Shown: in pieces, positions 7,466-9,018 of the stretch
Position numbering within the stretch: position 1 is the first letter of the stretch
How the letters are laid out: each line of letters starts with the position of its first letter
DNA from: Gemmatimonadota bacterium
Lineage (GTDB): Bacteria; Gemmatimonadota; Gemmatimonadetes; Gemmatimonadales; GWC2-71-9
Assembly: GCA_022573095.1 (NCBI GenBank)
Contig: JACZUR010000074.1
Span: forward strand, 1 to 9,018
Direction: 5' to 3'
DNA: 9,018 nt
Notes under the pieces: model-generated
The model's input: the letters and a program-made list of their open reading frames with translations, nothing else
Told to the model about the DNA's origin: nothing
The model's database searches: none
Position numbers and translations under genes: made by a program

Positions 7466-7505
7466 CCGCTTTAGCGGTATCAGCCGAGCCGCGGGTTTAC
7501 CCGCG
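7466..7505 (-). repeat. REP-like double hairpin, copy A (inverted orientation)
   Basis: Two perfect short hairpins: CCGCTTTAGCGG (7466-7477) and CGCGGGTTTACCCGCG (7490-7505), 12 bases apart. Read on the minus strand, the order is long hairpin with GTAAAC tip, linker, then short hairpin CCGCTAAAGCGG. The linker AGCCGAGCCGCGG (7482-7494), overlapping the long hairpin, is the exact reverse complement of a 13-mer in copy B. Confidence 0.8.
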
Positions 7506-7517
7506 AGAAAAAGGGGC

Positions 7518-7547
7518 GAGGGCGAACGAGGGCGAACGAGGGAACGA
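7518..7547. repeat. Decamer direct repeat
   Basis: GAGGGCGAAC occurs twice in a row (7518-7537), followed by a shortened third copy, GAGGGAAC (7538-7545). It lies between the two double-hairpin elements. Confidence 0.8.
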
Positions 7548-7560
7548 ACCGATGTTAACG

Positions 7561-7581
7561 ATTCCCGGTTCCCGATTCCCG
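7561..7581. repeat. Heptamer direct repeat
   Basis: Three units of RTTCCCG (ATTCCCG, GTTCCCG, ATTCCCG) lie head to tail. Together with the octamer and decamer repeats this makes three different short tandem repeats within 260 bases. Confidence 0.85.
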
Positions 7582-7589
7582 CAAATTTA

Positions 7590-7630
7590 CCACGGCTGAA
7601 GCCGCGGCTCGGCTCTGTCGCTGAAGCGAC
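7590..7630 (+). repeat. REP-like double hairpin, copy B
   Basis: The first hairpin is CCACGGCTGAAGCCGCGG (7590-7607), eight pairs in all positions but one (A7592 opposite C7605). The second is GTCGCTGAAGCGAC (7617-7630), six perfect pairs around GA. The linker contains CCGCGGCTCGGCT (7602-7614), identical to the minus strand of copy A. Order and spacing match copy A, in opposite orientation. Confidence 0.8.
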
Positions 7631-7814
7631 TTGACGACGCGCGGTTCCCTGCTCGCCACTCCCCCGCACGCTGCACGAGAAAAGCTTAACTCCGACGCTA
7701 GATCGCACTCAACTCGGAAGCCCAGTGGCCTATATCTTAGCAAAACTCTCCCGAAGTCCGTAAATTGTGCTGGCCAAATATGTTAGGAACCAGATGCTAG
7801 CAGAGAAGCGATAA

Positions 7815-9018
7815 GTGGATTCAGGTTCGTGGAAGGATGTATGGCACGCCGACCGGCTTATTCATCTGCCGATCATGGCGAGTATCGTGTTTGGAACGTT
7901 CCAGGGTTATCTGAAGGACCGGATGGCCGGTGGCCTGCCGTATGCCCTGGCCGATGGAATGTTCTTGCTCGCGATTCTCGCCTGGGTGGGGACTCTGGCG
8001 CTACGCCACTCGCCGCTACGCGGACCAGGTGCGATGGTGACTCTGATCCTCACCATTCTCGTCGTTCCAGTCGTCTATTTCTTTTTCCCGGGGGCTCCCC
8101 TTCTTATCCGCATGGCGGGGCTGCGCACCTGGATCCTCTTCCCGGTGGCCGCGCTTATCGCGCTCTCAATAGTGCGTAACGACGGCCAGGTGCGCGCATA
8201 CGTCGGCTTGCTGATGGTACTATGCGTCATTACGGCTGTCTACGGGATCAGACAGTACCTCATCGGTCCGGAGTCCGTTATCCAGATCGGCGCGCTGGCA
8301 CGACTGCGACACGGATCCACTCTCTCGTACGTGCTCGGGTCGGGGAGGTTGGGTTTCCGTGCATTCTCGACGTTCACGTTCCCCGGCCCTTTCGCAGCTC
8401 TCATGGTATTCGGGATGTTGCTCGCCGCCGGTGTAGTCACTTCACAACAAGCCCAGCCGAGGAAAAGATGGATTCATGCGCTCTTGATCCCGTTGTTCTT
8501 CGTCGGGATGACGGTATCCGGGACCCGGTCAGCGCTACTCATTCTCGCGCTTGGGCTGGTGACGCTCTTCTGGTACCGAAAGCTCACTGTAACGCAGATC
8601 CTAATGGTACCGCTCGGCATAATTGCTTTTCACATAGCCACTATCATGTCGGCCGGCCAGCTTCTGGACAGGTACCGCACGCTGCTGGTTGAAGAAGGAC
8701 TGTTTTGGCTCTATGTCTCCGCGCCAGTCAGAACAGCGTGGGAGTATCTCGTTCAACATCCCTTTGGGATAGGGCTGGGACGCACCGGTATCGGCGTTCC
8801 GTTCGCAATCACCTCCCGGATGCCATCCGATTATTTCGTGTTTACCGATGGTGACATCGGACGTGCCGCGGTTGAGATGGGTATATTCGGGTTGGTCGTA
8901 CTCGCAATTGTTCTGGCGATTGTCGTACTGTACGTACCCCCTGCGCTCAGGACGCTACGAGAAAGCAAATCCGACGCGACAGCACTCGGTATCGGACCGC
9001 TCCTCATCGCTTCGGTGA
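7815..9018 (+). CDS. O-antigen polymerase/ligase family membrane protein (Wzy/WaaL-like), C-terminus cut by window edge
   Basis: My translation from GTG 7815 gives 401 codons with no stop before the window ends. The protein is strongly hydrophobic, with about nine to ten membrane segments (for example around 43-63, 74-92, 103-120, 127-149, 193-209 and 350-372). Family signs are FRAFSTFTFPGPFAALM (181-197), SGTRSALLILALG (235-247) and HPFGIGLGRTGIG (315-327), the usual Wzy_C/O-antigen-ligase pattern. It would join lipid-linked units on the outer face of the membrane, or ligate glycan to lipid A; polymerase fits better beside a flippase gene. An in-frame TAA directly precedes the GTG, and AGAGAAG lies six bases upstream, so GTG is the earliest start; ATG 7875 (codon 21) is an alternative. 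Two other open frames on the same strand (7829-8179 and 8222-8692) are frame-shifted shadows. It is separated from the upstream unit by 494 bases and may have its own promoter. Confidence 0.88.
   Translation, partial: MDSGSWKDVWHADRLIHLPIMASIVFGTFQGYLKDRMAGGLPYALADGMFLLAILAWVGTLALRHSPLRGPGAMVTLILTILVVPVVYFFFPGAPLLIRMAGLRTWILFPVAALIALSIVRNDGQVRAYVGLLMVLCVITAVYGIRQYLIGPESVIQIGALARLRHGSTLSYVLGSGRLGFRAFSTFTFPGPFAALMVFGMLLAAGVVTSQQAQPRKRWIHALLIPLFFVGMTVSGTRSALLILALGLVTLFWYRKLTVTQILMVPLGIIAFHIATIMSAGQLLDRYRTLLVEEGLFWLYVSAPVRTAWEYLVQHPFGIGLGRTGIGVPFAITSRMPSDYFVFTDGDIGRAAVEMGIFGLVVLAIVLAIVVLYVPPALRTLRESKSDATALGIGPLLIASV

Larger units (their letters stand above)
7321..7814. other. Repeat-rich non-coding island
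   Basis: A stretch of 494 bases without a credible gene between the third glycosyltransferase and the polymerase. In order it holds an octamer array (7323-7389), an unremarkable CT/GC-rich stretch (7390-7465), a double-hairpin element (7466-7505), a decamer repeat (7518-7547), a heptamer repeat (7561-7581), a second double-hairpin element (7590-7630) and a more AT-rich leader (about 7680-7814). The leader has a weak promoter-like pair, TTAGCA (7737-7742) and TAAATT (7761-7766), 18 bases apart. Open frames crossing it have repetitive, low-complexity translations. No hairpin here is followed by a T run, so no intrinsic terminator is called. Confidence 0.8.

Noticed and set aside
7466..7630. Intrinsic terminators
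   Set aside because: The hairpins are not followed by a T-rich tract on either strand; paired inverted organisation fits REP-like elements better.
7140..7634. Plus-strand open frame of 164 codons across the glycosyltransferase end and the island
   Set aside because: It lies out of frame with the glycosyltransferase, and its translation (WRVGGLAGWRVGG) is repeat-derived.
6886..7708. Long minus-strand open frames (6886-7401 and 6896-7708) with repeated PTRQPANPP-like translation
   Set aside because: They run antisense to a clear GT4 gene and through the octamer array; the proline-rich repeats are simply the 8-base units read in successive frames. No family motif or ribosome site.
7829..8692. 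Two plus-strand open frames (7829-8179 and 8222-8692)
   Set aside because: Both are out of frame with the continuous membrane-protein reading frame from 7815, which shows O-antigen polymerase/ligase motifs throughout; these are shadows.

Overview
The window is a piece of a bacterial surface-polysaccharide (O-antigen, capsule or exopolysaccharide) locus, G+C-rich by eye. Seven genes can be supported, and two of them run off the window ends. All but one appear complete or merely cut by the window; none looks broken. The organism cannot be fixed from the sequence. The GC-rich style, frequent TTG/GTG starts, octamer and heptamer repeats and REP-like hairpins between genes would fit an environmental phylum such as Gemmatimonadota or Acidobacteriota. 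That is a weak inference from general resemblance, not a database result.

Layout. Positions 1-802 (minus) hold the N-terminal two thirds of a GT4 glycosyltransferase. Positions 816-2258 (minus) hold a WecA/TagO-type polyprenyl-phosphate sugar-1-phosphate transferase with an unusual soluble C-terminal extension. These two form a leftward transcription unit. Positions 2259-2500 are a divergent intergenic/5' region with weak promoter-like sequences for both directions. Then comes a rightward, tightly packed unit: a Wzx-type flippase (2501-4033, possibly starting at 2417) and three GT-B glycosyltransferases (4033-5100, 5093-6238, 6235-7320). The junctions overlap by 1, 8 and 4 bases, which suggests translational coupling. 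Positions 7321-7814 are a repeat-rich non-coding island. A Wzy/WaaL-type O-antigen polymerase or ligase begins at GTG 7815 and is open at the right edge.

Function as a pathway (family knowledge plus inference). The WecA-like enzyme would load the first sugar-1-phosphate onto undecaprenyl phosphate. The four glycosyltransferases would extend the repeat unit on the cytoplasmic face. The flippase would turn the lipid-linked unit over, and the polymerase would join units on the outside. This is the Wzx/Wzy-dependent route. No sugar-nucleotide biosynthesis, chain-length regulator or export genes are visible, so the sugars cannot be named.

The genes themselves are ordinary. The points most worth a second look are: (1) an inverted pair of double-hairpin elements in the 7321-7814 island, sharing an identical 13-base linker and with compensatory stem changes (REPIN-like); (2) the roughly 135-residue cytoplasmic tail of the WecA-like protein, which looks like a degenerate GAF-type sensor; (3) a C8 tract inside one glycosyltransferase that could allow phase variation; (4) the octamer array directly behind a stop codon. 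I did not find evidence for a wholly new system.
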